From Xiphophorus maculatus (Eukaryota > Chordata > Actinopteri > Cyprinodontiformes > Poeciliidae), in NCBI RefSeq assembly GCF_002775205.1, contig NC_036459.1, positions 1,707,088 to 1,771,087 of the forward strand: a stretch of 64,000 bases of DNA, read 5' to 3'. A program made the translations under genes and the position numbers. Each line of letters opens with the position of its first letter. Positions within the stretch are counted from its first letter, which is position 1. The notes beneath the pieces were generated by a model that worked only from the letters and a program-made list of their open reading frames with translations, had not been told where the DNA came from and made no database searches. Below, piece after piece: positions 1 through 12,099 of the stretch.

Positions 1-1287
1 CTCAGAATTCCTGTTAGCGCGTCTCAGACCAGCCGTCAACAGGAAGGAGAAGAAGATGAGAGACAGTTGACTCAATGGTTAGCGTTAGCTCCTGCTAATT
101 TAGTTATGGCTGCTCAGCTTTAGCCTGATCCAGGCCAGGAATAAAAACCAGCAGATGAAACATCCTGATCAAGTTACAATCAAAAACAGGATTTTGTTCT
201 GAGGATGGATGTTCTGATAAATGGGTTGTGAGATTCCTGGGATCGTCCCGAACAATAAGGAAATGATGGTTTACCTCGTTTAACTCTCCCAGTAACTGCT
301 GCTGAGGTGAAATGGAGCAAAGATGGAGGTCAGAAGATAAAACATGTTTTATTCACCATGAACTCACTAAATCTGACCACCAGGGACTCTACTGTAGGAA
401 CCGTCTGCAGAGTCACACAGTCAAAAACTCACAGCAAAAATTTGGGTTATTTAGTCAGAAGAGAAAAAATCAGGGTTCATACGTCATATTGTGTTTTTAT
501 TTTTAAAAAGTCAATTTATAAATGCCGCAGTCTAAAGCTAAATAGTTAGCTTTCTATTTATGGAGATAAATATTTAGTTAGTAAGTTAAATATTTAGCCT
601 TTGAATTAAAACTAAATGTTTAGTTTGGAGTTAAATATTTGCTAAATATTTAAACTAAATGTTTAGCTGTTCGTGGCTTCAGGAAGTTTTACTAAAACCC
701 GTTTTTCTCTTCCAGGCTGAGCAACCCGCGGCTCCAAGCCGATTAAAGGAACAGTCCAACAATCTGCAGACATACAGAACCAGAACCCGTCCTCTGGACC
801 GACTGGCTACACTGGTTCTGATGGGAAATGACCAGCTGCGGGTCAGAACCTCACATGGACCGGCTCAAAGAACCTTCAGGTCCAGTTCCTCCAGAACCAA
901 TCAGAGATCAAATCTACTGGGCTCTGATTGAACAGAAAGCAGGAAGTAACCTAGCAGAGGACACAGCCTGACTATGATTGGACGGAGAAACTGGCTAAAC
1001 CCAAAAGGTTCTGATCATCCCAGTGGGTCAGAACCACCATCACTCTGAGCTGAACATTCTGGAGAAAATCTGGAAAAGAACCAGGATGATAACTCGGGTA
1101 AGACCCGGTCCGACCCTGAATGATGGTTCTGAGGGTTCTGAGATACAGAGAGATGAAGACATGAATCTGACCCAAACCGTTCAGAAATGAGGGACTGTTC
1201 CTTTAAGAGACCCACATCAAAGCAACCAGGAAGCAGAACCGGAGCATCAGAACCGGAGCATCAGAACCGGAATCCGGCTCTTCCTAC
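1..1287 (-). other. EPS8 intron sequence at window edge
   Basis: I find no exon in this stretch on either strand. It lies downstream (in EPS8 orientation) of the microexon 1323-1288 and should be intron leading to exons beyond the window. It holds a partial MITE copy near 416-660 and scattered CAGAACC motifs. The reading frames here have no recognisable family. Confidence 0.5.
416..660. mobile_element. Partial copy of a TAAATATTTAG-rich MITE
   Basis: It begins with a terminal sequence containing ATTTGGGTTATTTAG, shared with the elements at 31025-31518 and 37218-37910, followed by several TAAATATTTAG-type repeats. The opposite terminus seen in the other copies is missing, so this copy is truncated. 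No coding capacity. Confidence 0.5.
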
Positions 1288-4200
1288 CTTAAACAACTCA
1301 AACTCCTTCTTAGGCATCATGAGCTTCAGCCAAGAGAAACGAAACATGGATGAAGATGAGCATGATGATGATGAGGAGGAGGATGATGAGGATGATGATG
1401 AAGGTGATGATGACGATGAAGGTGAGGTACCTGGATGGTGTGGCTGTAGACCGGGTCTCCACGGCCGGTCAGGTCCGAGGTTCTGGTCAGCTCCAGGATG
1501 TTGTTTGGCACGTAGCCGGCGGCGCCGGCGCCGTTCCGGACCTTCCACCACTGCTTCCGGTCATCCAAAACCTGTCAGACAGAACCCAGGACCTGTCAGA
1601 ACCATCAGAACCTGTCAGACAGAACCCAGGACCTGTCAGAACCATCAGAACCTGCCAGACAGAACCCAGGGCCCGTCAGCTCTGACTCCTGATCTAGAAA
1701 TTGTTCCTGACAGCTCAGCAGAATCTGTTTGTTCTGGTTCTGTGTTCTAAAGAAGCTGTTCATTCAGACCCAGAACAGAACCAGAACCGGTCAGCGGTTT
1801 ACCTCAAGGAGTTCGTCTTTCAGAACCGACAGCTCCGTGTTGTTCCTCGCCACAAAGTCGTACTTTGATTTGGCAAAAAGGTTCTGATCCAGTCGGATCT
1901 GCGGGTCCAAACTCCTGAGGGACAGAACGGGTCACGATGAGAACCGGACCGCAGCAGCACCGATACCAGGAGCATCTGAGAGTCTGCTAACGGACCCAAA
2001 CAGACCCAACATGGGCCGGACGCCCTGGAGAAATGTTCCCTGTGATTAGAAGGTTCTGGATCCAGACCCGACCCAGAACCTTCTGCTGCAGTTCAGAAGG
2101 ATTTGAAGATGGAGGAAAGTCCGATCATCCGGTTTGAAAAGAGGAAATGAAGAACAGAATCCAGAAAGATGAAGAACGAAACTTCATCAGTTAAAAACAT
2201 TAATAAATACATGAAGGAAAACATTTGATTTTTTATCAACAAATGACTTAAAATTTAACCAAAAAAGTTTAAATTAAAATAAATATGTTCAGATAAAGAA
2301 ATAATTACAGATAAATACAGGAAAACCCAATAAAATCTTCATAAATGTCAGAATAACTAACAGTTGTTAATATTTTCTGTGAAAATTAAAATCTAGGTGT
2401 AGAAAAATTAATCAGTTAATCTTTATCTTCATTGAACACAAAAATACTAAATATTTAGAATTATTACAATTTTCAAATGTAAGTAAAAATAAATCAATAT
2501 TTTAAACATGTTTAGTGTGATTATTAAAACCATCAGAATATTTTTCGTATTTTGATTCATCATGTATTTACTAATGACTGAGTCAATGAAGGGGCAATGC
2601 TAGCCACAGTGCTAGCGGCAGTGCTAGCCGCAGTGCTACCAGCAGCGTTGCTAAGGGGCGGGGCCAGTTCTCCAGGGCGTCATGTGACCTGCGGTTACCG
2701 GTCCACACGGCGGCTGACGGCGTGTTTGAAAGCAGCCACGGCCGTGTTCTGGTCCAGGACCTGGAAGCGTTTGTGGGCGGAGTTATGGAGAGCGTACCCG
2801 TCAGCCAGAGGAAACCGCTGCAGCGCCCCCTGCTGCAGAAACACAGAACACGAAGCGCGTTAGCGGGTGTCAGCACCAGAGCCTCCGGCGGGTTCCGATC
2901 GACCGACCTCCAGACCGCGGGCGTCGGCGTTCACCAGGCTCTCGGCCAGCTGCAGGAGTTCCTGCTCCCGACTCGGAGCCACAGCCGGAACCATGGGGGG
3001 CTCCCAGCCGTCCCGGAACCGCAGCGCCACCTGAGGGAAGTAGTGATCCTTCGGCCACTCCAGTCTGGAAAACACACGGAGCGGCCGCCATGAGATCAGT
3101 AACCATGGAAACAGACAGAGACCAGAAAGGCTCCAACAACTACTTCACAGAAAACAGGAAATTATTCAGGCTGAACAAACGTGAGAGAGAAACTTCTGAT
3201 GAGAACTAAAGCAAATATGAAAACAAGAAAATCTCACTGAAGCTGACAGAAATCATGAGAAGAGCACAGAACCAGAACCAGAACTTTATCGACCCTGTTC
3301 TCTGGTCTGTTACAGGAAGAAATATGAGCCAAATATAAAAACAGACAAAAACCTGAAAAGAACCAGGTCCAGTATAGATCAGAACCGGGTCCAGTATAGA
3401 TCAGAACTGGGTCCAGTATGGATCAGAACTGGGTCCAGTATAGATCAGAACTGGGTCCAGTATAGATCAGAACTGGGTCCAGTATAGAACATGAACGGGT
3501 CATGGTTCTGACCTGCACTTGGTCCAGCCATCGCCCAGAGTCACCCACAGGTGGCGCTCCTCATCCGTCCCTGTGGCGTGGAGGAACTCGATGGCGTCTC
3601 TGCTGAGCAGCGGAACCAGGACGCTCCGGGCCAGCTCGGTACCACCGGACGCCTGGACCACCTGGGGAAAGAGAGACCCTGGAGTTCTGCTCAGTTCTGT
3701 TGGAGTGGGTCCACCGTTAGTGATGTCACTTCCTGGACTCACCATCCTGAGCGGGGTAAACAGGAAGTGGACCAGATCCACGGCACTAGGGTTCTGAATG
3801 TGGTCCTTCAGCTTTGCCTGCAGGTCAGAGCAGACGGTCAGACGGTTCTGCAGGACCAGAACCAGAACCAGAAGCCCCTGACTACAGTCTGGATCAGAAC
3901 CAAACCAGTTTAAATGAACTGGAACCAGTTACCAGCTGGTTGAAGGCATGTTTGAACTTCTGCAAGCAGTCCACAAACTCTTCTTCACTGGGAGGCTTGG
4001 ACCTCAGGGACAGGACGCCCTCTGGTGGACGAAACGAGCACAGCCACGTCAGAATTGAATATTTTTCTGTTTTTACCTCCTGATTTTATTTTATTTACTT
4101 AAAGCCAATTATTGTGGGTTCCTTGTGTTATTTCCTCAAAACAAAAACAATTAGACATTTTAGGAAACAAATAATTCAATTAAAATTAAAATACAAAATA

Positions 4201-7200
4201 GCACCAAGTAAACAATATTAAAATTGAGGTCCAAAAAGTTTTTTATTGATAGTCTTTATATTTTAAAATGGAAAACGAACATGGAAAATATTTAGTTGGG
4301 ATTTAAAAATTAACTAAAACTAGTTCTCCATAGTTTTCAAAATGCAAACAATTAAAAAATTGTTAAATTTGAACCAATATTCAAATATATTTCCAATAAA
4401 TAATGTATATCAAAATAAAAGTCTAAAATCTTTATTGAAATTATTTCTAATATGTTGCATTAGATACAGTAATGTTTGAATTTGTCACCTCCCGGCCCTT
4501 TCTTCTTGCCCTTCTTGCCCTTCTTCCTCCTGTTCAGCTCGCCGAAAGCCTCGGCCGCCTTCTGCAGTTTCGTCACAAAGAACTCCACGTCGTCCAGGAT
4601 GTGGTTCAGAATTTGCTGCACAAACAACAACTTGGATTACGAGTCGGTTTGCTGAGGCATTAATGATTAAACCTGAACCAACAGTCCGCCCGCTGCTCTA
4701 AACTTTAAGCTGATTTTCCTTCAAACTCTGATTATGTTCAGATCAAACTGGGCCTGCAATCAGCTTAACTTTCTCCATGCAGCAATCTGCGCCAGATGTG
4801 AGCCTCACCACATCCCGGTCCACCCGCAGCGCCGCCATGTCCGCCGCGCCGTCGTCCTGCGACGGCCGCTGCTGCTCGCCTGCAACGCAACGCCACGCAG
4901 GTCATCACTTAGAACAACAGAGGGCGGTCCTGGCCCTGGAGGGCCGGCGTCCTGCAGCTCTTAGTGTCTCCCTGGTCCAACACGCTCCAATCAGCAGGTT
5001 CTGATGCTAACGACCTCGTTAGGAGACTCAGTGGTGTGGAAGTGGAGACACATCTACAAGTTACAGGAGGCCAAACCTCCAGGCCTGGAGCCGCCCAGCC
5101 TGACTTACAACACATCACTAACTGGACCCATTCCACTGACTGGACCCATTCCACTGACTGGACGCATCTACTGACTGGACCCATCCCACTAACTGTGGAA
5201 TGGGTCCAGTTAGAGTGTGTGTGAAAACTAAACTGGAAACCAGCAGGGAGAGGAGCTCAGACCAGCAGCCTCACCAGTCTATGAAGCTGCAGAAGAACAG
5301 ATTATAATTCAGATGAAACTGGATTATAATCTGTGTTTTCAGGTTAGCTTCAGGTTATTGTGTTTTACTTATGATTTCTAGACGATGGTTATTTAAAGTA
5401 ATATTTATTATCAGTGGAGAAACTTCTGCTAATAGCAAAGCTAATTTTTAACTTAACATGTTGGCTGGAAACATTTAGCGTGCTTAGCTTCTTTAAATTA
5501 ATTTAGTCTAATAAACGGTAATTTATTAGACTGTAAAAAAGTTCAAACTCTGTGTTGAAGGTTTGGTTTTCAACTTAATTATTCAAATTAGATGTTTATA
5601 TTCATGCTCTTATTTTGACGATTGTTTTCAGCAGTTTTTTTTTCTCTTATTTCCCCAAATAACTATTTAAAACAAGAAACAAAACAAAATGGACAGTAGA
5701 GAGCAAGATATAATATAATATCTAAGAGAAGATGTAGAGTGTAATGTGAAAATTAAATTGGTGCTTGAGTGTTCTCGTCTTGTCGATATATTTTGAGTGA
5801 AAGTTTCACTTCCTGACACACAGACGTACAGGTATGTGTGTAATAACTGAGTAGAACCTGCTGGGGGCGCTATTCTTTATTATAGCTCATGTTGTGTCAT
5901 TGACACATGCCGGCGCAATACATATATGCCACTCACAACATAGCGGACATTCTGAGGTACTCACTACTCCCCACCCCCAAACATAATTACTCCCCCTCCT
6001 CCCCTCTATGACATCACTCACAGTGCTGCTGTTCATTGGCCCATGCCGACCAGGCGGCGACCCGCCCCCTGTTGTCCTGATTGGCTGAGGCTGGCGCCTC
6101 GGGGGCGGGGGTGGTTGGTGGAGGCGGGATCATGCCGTCGCTCTTCAGGATCATCCTGTAAGATGGAACAGCCAATCAGCAGCCAGCATTAGAAGCCGCA
6201 TCAGGAAGTGTCTGAGGTTTTCTTACTTCAGCGTCTCGGGTCGTTTCTTCACTTTGCCCCCTTTGGCATCGATCATGGCACTTTCTACGTCCAGGTGAAT
6301 CAGATTCGCCTGTTGGAGCACGACACCTTCAACACATTTTAGTCACACAAACTCAGAAAACACCAGCTGCTCGGTCGAGGTTGTTCTGAATCACAGAACA
6401 GCCTGTGATTCAGACCTGTGGAGTACCACAGGGTCGTTTCCTCGGTCCCGTCTGATTTCCTTTAAATAGACTTAGACTTGTACTTTATTGATCCCTTGGG
6501 AAGACTCCCTCAGGAAATTGAAGTTACCAGCAGCTCCCAGGCAAAAAACAAAGATAACACACAGTAAGCAAAAGTGCAAAAGAATACAAAATACAAATTA
6601 AATACTAAGGTACACACCAAATGTGAGTAACCAAAACCTTAAATTATGCAAGAAAAACCTTAAATTATGCAAGAAAAACCTTAAATTATGCAAGAAAAAC
6701 CTTAAATTATGCAAGAAAAACCTTAAATTATGCAAGAAACAAGGAATAAGAATATAGAATATAAGAATATAAGTAAATATAAATACAACACAAAAAAAAT
6801 ATAAGAATTTGGCGGATAGATTGACCAGTGATATCGTATGGAAATATTTCCGTCAGAACCAAACAGACGAGACGGAACACATCTGGAACAGCTGCCATGT
6901 ACGACAGCGAATACGGAAATAAAACGTTGGAGCAACGAAAACCATCATCTGTGCTGAGATAAGATGGGTCAGGATCACGGTCCTGGTCCGGTACCTTGAT
7001 GTCGTCGCACTGGAACAGGTGCAGGTCCGCCTTGCTCTGACCCGAGTCTTTGCACACCAGCGCCAGGATGGAGTCGTAGCTGCAGGCGTTCATCACCGCC
7101 TGGCAGTGTTGGACGGAGCCGATGGGGAAGTTCTCCAACTCATTCTGAAACACATCCAGACCGCCGGCGCTTTCAGCTCCGGTCCCGACCAATCAGCTGC

Positions 7201-10186
7201 AGCTCAACCACCAGAACCAACCGTTTCTACTCCAACATAGACCTATGCCTTACAGACTCTAGATATGAATTATTAGAGCTGAATGAATCCAGAGGGATTC
7301 CTCATGGCGGCGGCCCAAGACTCCTACCAGATCAGAGCTGCACGTCCAGATAAGAGAAACGCGCTGATCCAGAACCAGCCAGAGGTTCTAACAGGTTCTG
7401 GTTCTGGACATCCCGTCCTACCTGTGAGTCCAGGTCGATGAGGCTGACCGCCTTGTCCTCCACCTGAAGCAGCATTTCCTGCGTCCACACCTTCCCCTTG
7501 GCGTCCAGCAGGCGCAGCCGCCGCACGCCGTCGTCCACCGTGATCATCCCATCTTTCCGGTCCAAAACGAACGTGGTGAGGTGCTGAGAGACGGAGAGGT
7601 TCCTGAAGTTTCAGCAAACCCGACCGGTGGCCGGAGTCGGACCAGAACCAGCAGAACTCACCTCCACCTGGTACTGCGACGTGTCCGTCAGGCTGTTGAT
7701 GCTGCTTCTGGAGAAGTTCTTCCTTTGTTCTGAACAAACAACACATTCATTCAATTTGGGGATCTGATAAGTTCATCCTGCAGGACGTTCTGACGGAAAG
7801 TACGGAAGATGGTTAGGGCCAAAAAATAAAAACATAAAAATCCTGACAATTCTGGATAAGTCTTTGTCAAAATCCAAATAAGCATTCTTAAACGTCTATC
7901 AGATATGTTGCTAGCATATAAAACTTATGAATATAAAAACTATTTCTTCCTGGTTATAAGATTTGTAAACCTAAATTTTATCCACACCAAAAATCTGTCC
8001 CAAATGTAATTTTCAGACTAGATTTGTCTCTGGGTGCAGAAACTATCTAAACAATTATGATTCTGAGAAAAAAAGAAAGAATGTGAATTGTTTTTTATTC
8101 TGTTTGTTGGCACTAATCCGCTTCCATAGGAAAGAGACACATGAGAAGTTCCAAATTCCTGATCCAAGCGTCAGATTTTAGTTTTTGTAAAGAAAACTGA
8201 ATCATTGAATCAGTTTGAGGGAAATCCTGACCAACGGCGACCTTTGCTGAACCCACAGATTCTCCAAAGGGTTCTGATCACAGACGGTTCTGGAGGATCC
8301 AGAACCTCTCTGGGGTCGGCGCCATTGCTACGGTAACGAAGTTGTTTTAACTCGAGGTCACATGACTTCAGCTGCTTGGAGGAGATAAGACTCGGAACGT
8401 TTCATTCAGTATTGATCCATCAATCAGCAATCTGTCCGCTTTGTTCTGACGGTTATCAGTTGCTCACAGCGGATCAACAACTCCTGATGCGTTCAGGGAC
8501 GCTCCGTAAACACCAGCTGCTGTCTGCTCTCATCTCAGCTTCACTGCAGAACCCGTCCAAACATCTCAACAGGAAGTGGCCGGTTCCGAGGCAGCAGGAG
8601 CCAATCACAGCCGGTTAGGCTCCGCCTCCCCAAAGGGACGGACAGAACCACACTCGGAACCGCCGTCACTCGGAACCACAACATGCTGGGAAACACACCG
8701 CCTCCCTCTGTGCTGCAACCTGATTGGGACTCTGACTGGTTTTACTGGTTCCACCCTGGTGGTCCAGCTTTCTTCTTCATGGTTCTGTTTCTGGGTCTGT
8801 GTGACTCCAGAACCAGAAACGGCAGCTGCAGCACAGAGGGCAGAGCGCTTTTCAGGGTTCTGATCCAGTTAGACGGTTCTGGTGGAGCAAAGCAGCTTGT
8901 TCCACCGGAACCGCTTCAGGACAGAACCCAAATGTCAGAATCAGAACCACACACCGGGTCACACCGAGTCGGATCGAACCGGGTCGGATCGGACCGGGTC
9001 ACACTGCTCACTTTTCTGACTTTTCTTTTTCTGTTTGGAAGACGATCGAAGGAAATACGATTCCTCTGGTCCTGTCAGGAGGACAGATAACAGCAGGGGG
9101 CGTTGATCCAGGTCCACAGAACCAGAACAGAACCAAAACCAGAAACAGACTCACCATACAGAGCTTTGGCACCACTCTTGGCTTTATTCCTGGGGGGATC
9201 CGGAGACGGAGCGCCGAGTCCGCTGGAACAGAGACGGATCGGTCAGAACTGCCTGGAGGCCGACCGGGCATCCAACCATCCAACCAGCCCCAGTGAGGAT
9301 GGATGAACTCCTCCTTCTACAGACTCATTTAATAAATTACATAATTATAATAATTTAAAGAGAAACTTCAAAGTGAAACTGATTGATGTTTTTCCTTCAT
9401 CAGGATGATTTTCTGTCACCAATAAAATAATAAAACTACATTAAAATCAAGAATAAACAGTTTTAAAAACAGAAACATTTTTTGTTACCTGCTTAAAGTT
9501 TGTTTTCAGATTTACTGAACGATGAAATAATTTATTGATGCGACAGGAGCAGCCTGCAGATCAATGACTTATCAATATAAACCGATAATTGATCAGATCG
9601 TCTGACCTCTGATCAGCTGAATGAGCTGCTGATGAAAGACGTGATCAGCTGACAGATGGCACACACACACTGAAACGCACACACACACTGAAACACACAC
9701 ACACTGAAACACACACAGTGTGAGCGCAGCGTTCTGAAGCTCAGCAGCTTTTCGGGTCAGAGTCTCCGTCTGGAACCAGAACCGATTCTTCCTGCTGAGT
9801 TTAACTCTGAATTAAAACTCTGAGTTAATATTTTTTTTATTTTGATCAATAACAGAGATTCATACTATAGACGTTCTGACCTTTGACCCTTAGGTACAGA
9901 ATAAAACAAACTGAATGCATCCGGACTTAGAAATCCCCAAACGACCGGGAATTCTTCTGGTTCTGATCCGTTTTATTCCAGTTTAAAAAAGTTTCATCTT
10001 TTGGCTTTTCCACAACTTTAAAATTTGAACTGAATAATAAAAACTGTAGATGATGTAAAAGATCAAAGCTTTGAGTTAATTAAATGGCATGATGATGATG
10101 ATGATATCATGATGATGTCATCATCATGTGACTCACTTGATGTTGGAGCTGAAGATGTTCAGAGCTGGAGGATCGAATCCGTTCAT
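1288..10186 (-). CDS. eps8: EPS8, epidermal growth factor receptor kinase substrate 8 (17 coding exons, 3' end outside window)
   Basis: EPS8 is a cytoplasmic actin-capping and bundling scaffold that links receptor signalling to Rac via ABI1/SOS1. Exons in transcript order: 10186-10137, 9222-9155, 7729-7662, 7583-7422, 7144-6995, 6309-6227, 6155-6022, 4879-4809, 4615-4489, 4021-3933, 3817-3743, 3661-3513, 3064-2908, 2832-2699, 1914-1803, 1571-1431, 1323-1288. All have GT-AG ends and the frame holds through 602 codons. The start ([12 protein letters not shown]) follows an acceptor directly. Recognisable parts are the PTB domain ([39 protein letters not shown]), a lysine-rich segment, [21 protein letters not shown], and an SH3 domain ([40 protein letters not shown]). 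The actin-binding C-terminus must lie left of position 1. The last visible exon is a 36-nt microexon ([12 protein letters not shown]). The acceptor at 2832 is a NAGNAG pair. The donor at 2908 is weak and was chosen to keep frame. Family assignment is secure; exact limits are less so. Confidence 0.93.
1326..1420. repeat. GAT/CAT trinucleotide-rich tract between two EPS8 exons
   Basis: An imperfect (GATGAT/GAG)n tract fills the short intron between exon 1571-1431 and the 36-nt microexon. On the transcribed strand it reads as CAT/CCT repeats and could act as a long pyrimidine-biased tract before the microexon acceptor. It creates a spurious acidic reading frame on the plus strand. Confidence 0.75.
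1562..1682. repeat. 40-bp minisatellite abutting an EPS8 splice acceptor
   Basis: About 2.6 copies of a 40-bp unit lie directly upstream (in gene sense) of EPS8 exon 1571-1431. On the minus strand each unit contains TTCTGTCTGACAG, the same string that forms the real acceptor at the exon. One unit has a TGGCAG variant. Confidence 0.8.
2596..2655. repeat. 12-bp minisatellite (GCAGTGCTAGCC type)
   Basis: About five imperfect 12-bp units of the GTGCTAGCCGCA type lie in the EPS8 intron just downstream (gene sense) of exon 2832-2699. Confidence 0.75.
3364..3500. repeat. 22-bp minisatellite next to an EPS8 splice donor
   Basis: Six near-identical 22-bp units (GGGTCCAGTATAGATCAGAA core) sit within about 15 bp of the donor of EPS8 exon 3661-3513. 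On the minus strand the unit begins CTGGACCCAGTTCTGATC, which resembles the exon end plus donor (CTGGACCAAGTGCAGGTC) at about 14 of 18 positions. Confidence 0.85.
5118..5213. repeat. Tandem 18-20 bp repeat ending in a 19-bp perfect inverted repeat
   Basis: Four or five ACTGACTGGACCCATTCC-like units are followed by the exact reverse complement of the first unit. The arms are 5118-5136 and 5195-5213 (CTAACTGGACCCATTCCAC). This EPS8 intron segment could form a cruciform or an RNA hairpin. Confidence 0.85.
5214..6021. other. EPS8 intron, no further feature
   Basis: AT-rich intron between EPS8 exons 6155-6022 and 4879-4809. It holds one CTGCTGGGGGCGCT CTCF-like string near 5858. I see no other gene or named repeat. 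Confidence 0.4.
6465..6545. mobile_element. Non-LTR retrotransposon-type tail (TTTATTGATCCC)
   Basis: The string AGACTTAGACTTG followed by TACTTTATTGATCCCTTGGG matches the terminal sequence common at 3' ends of fish non-LTR elements and their SINEs. Similar tails occur near 18280, 45030 and 57476 in this window. Only the tail is recognised; the element body is not. Confidence 0.5.
6636..6738. repeat. 21-bp minisatellite, about five copies
   Basis: Five almost perfect copies of CCTTAAATTATGCAAGAAAA(A) lie in the EPS8 intron between exons 7144-6995 and 6309-6227. The high identity suggests recent expansion. Confidence 0.9.
7735..9150. other. EPS8 intron, no gene seen
   Basis: Between EPS8 exons 9222-9155 and 7729-7662. 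It contains many CAGAACC/GGTTCTG motifs and a pentamer-like run of GGTCGGATCGGACC near 8960-9000. No recognisable coding exon or transposon. Confidence 0.4.
9223..10136. other. EPS8 intron with short CA arrays
   Basis: Intron between the first two EPS8 coding exons. Short interrupted ACACAC runs at 9658-9720, an AT-rich part, and a GATGAT run near 10090-10130. No gene recognised. Confidence 0.4.
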
Positions 10187-11504
10187 CCTGTGGCACAGCG
10201 ACGCTCAGCTGGAACACACACACACACACACACACACGTGTCAGGGAAACAACCAGAACATCCAGCTGTAATAAACACCAGAACCTAAACTCCCAGCGGC
10301 TCTTTTTCTTTGGCCTGAGAAATCTTGATTCCCTCTTGGTTTTTTCCTTCCACCAAACTTTCCCCTCACTTCCTGCTGGTATCTAATTTAGTGCTGAATT
10401 TGTCTATAATAGTGAAGGGACTGAACCTCTAGTTTAACGCTGCTGATCAGTTACTGATCCCTGATTGATCCATCAGCCTGAACGTCGGTTCTCTCAGGAT
10501 CAATTTCAGTCCGGAGCGTTTACCGTTACTGATCTGCTGAAAAACAGCAAACCTCCTCACCGCGCTTCAGGTTCCTGAACCCATCGCTCGACCCGTCAGA
10601 ACCTCCCATCCGGGCTGAATGAACCCAGAGCTGATTTATGACCCAGTTTGCACCTTCAACCACGTGTGATTACTTTTCCCAGGACCGGCTTTTATTCCCA
10701 GTCCGTTTCCATGGAAACCTGACTGTAACTGTTACAGAGCCGCCTGCAAGGCGGCGATTAGGGAGGAAAAGCCCACAGCTAGACAAAACAGACAGCAGAA
10801 AACAGAACCAGTACCAATTCAAACAGAACCAGGACCGGTTTAAAGGCATTCTGGAACGTTTTTCAACTGGACCTGATCCGGTTTAAACAGTTTAAAACCG
10901 GATCACTTTTTCTCGTAATATTACAACTTTATTTTTGTAATATCAAAATCTGTAATACAATTTCTTGTATTACTACAACAATTACTTTCCAATTTGTACA
11001 ACCTTTAGCGGATTTTATTTTTGTACGACTTTCCTTGTATTTCCTGCGACTTTATTCTGGCGGGATAACGACGATGATGTCATATCGCTACAGATTTGAC
11101 CTCATTTTATTTAGACTTTGTCGTAAAACTTCCCGGATTATTTCTGTTATCATACGACCGGTAACATGTTTTTATTCTCTAAGCTCACCTCACAGCCAAA
11201 CTGTAAATTCTAACTTTTTCCTGACCAGTGAATGCTTCATGTTAGCATGGTGGAGGAACAAACAGGAACTTCCCCCAGCCAACAAGAGGAAGACAGGCTC
11301 TACTTCCTCCAGAACACCTGCCACCCCGACGCCCCGCCCCTCTGATGATGTCATAGCATTTACTGGATGCTTATTAATAAAGAGTGGGGGTCAAAGGTCA
11401 GAGTGGTTCCTCCTGTTTGTTCTGGGTGGAGAAAGTGAACGCTCCCACATGGTTCCTCCTGACAATAGTTTTTATCTGAAGAGGAACTCAGAGGGACACC
11501 CACA

Positions 11505-11565
11505 CCCACACACACACACCCACACACCCACACACCCACACACCCACACCTACACACACACACAG
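11505..11565. repeat. CACACC/CA microsatellite
   Basis: Interrupted CACACC and CA repeats within the presumed EPS8 first intron. Confidence 0.9.
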
Positions 11566-11654
11566 AGCCTGTCGGTGGTGTGTGAATCAGCTCCAAGCTG
11601 CAGGTCTCCTTCATGTTCTGTTTACCTGGATTTCATCGGCGGGGGAGGAGATTA

Positions 11655-11657
<3 letters not shown>

Positions 11658-11705
<48 letters not shown>
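11658..11705. repeat. (TG)n microsatellite
   Basis: An uninterrupted run of about 23 TG dinucleotides in the presumed EPS8 first intron, just upstream of an 18-bp minisatellite. Confidence 0.95.
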
Positions 11706-11707
<2 letters not shown>

Positions 11708-11846
11708 CGGGCGTGTGTGGTCAGAGTCCACATGGGTGTAAATCTTTTCAATCCTCTTTAGTTTCCACCACAGAACTGAAACTCTCAGCAGCTTTGTTCT
11801 CTTTGTTTCTGGTCCGATTGAAGCGGGCCGCTCCGCTGCATGACCA

Positions 11847-12066
11847 GGTACCAACACCTGAACAGGTACAAACACCTGAACAGGTACAAACACCTGAACA
11901 GGTACAAACACCTGAACAGGTACAAACACCTGAACAGATACAAACACCTGAACAGGTACAAACACCTGAACAGGTACAAACACCTGAACAGGTACAAACA
12001 CCTGAACAGGTACAAACACCTGAACAGGTACAAACACCTGAACAGGTACAAACACCTGAACAGCTA
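11847..12066. repeat. 18-bp minisatellite (CAGGTACAAACACCTGAA), about 12 copies
   Basis: Twelve nearly identical 18-bp units, one with CAGATA in place of CAGGTA. Because 18 is a multiple of three, several frames on both strands stay open through the array; these are not genes. Each unit carries CAGGTA and CACCTG, both E-box forms bound by the ZEB/Snail families. Confidence 0.95.
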
Positions 12067-12099
12067 TGAATGCCTCCTCCAACTGGTACTAACTTGCGG

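Noticed and set aside
1187-1750. Acidic Asp/Glu-rich reading frame
   Set aside because: Antisense to EPS8 exons and a GAT-repeat tract; composition comes from the repeat.
11035-12082. Long reading frames on both strands around 11.0-12.1 kb
   Set aside because: They run through CA/TG microsatellites and an 18-bp minisatellite whose length keeps all frames open. No protein family.
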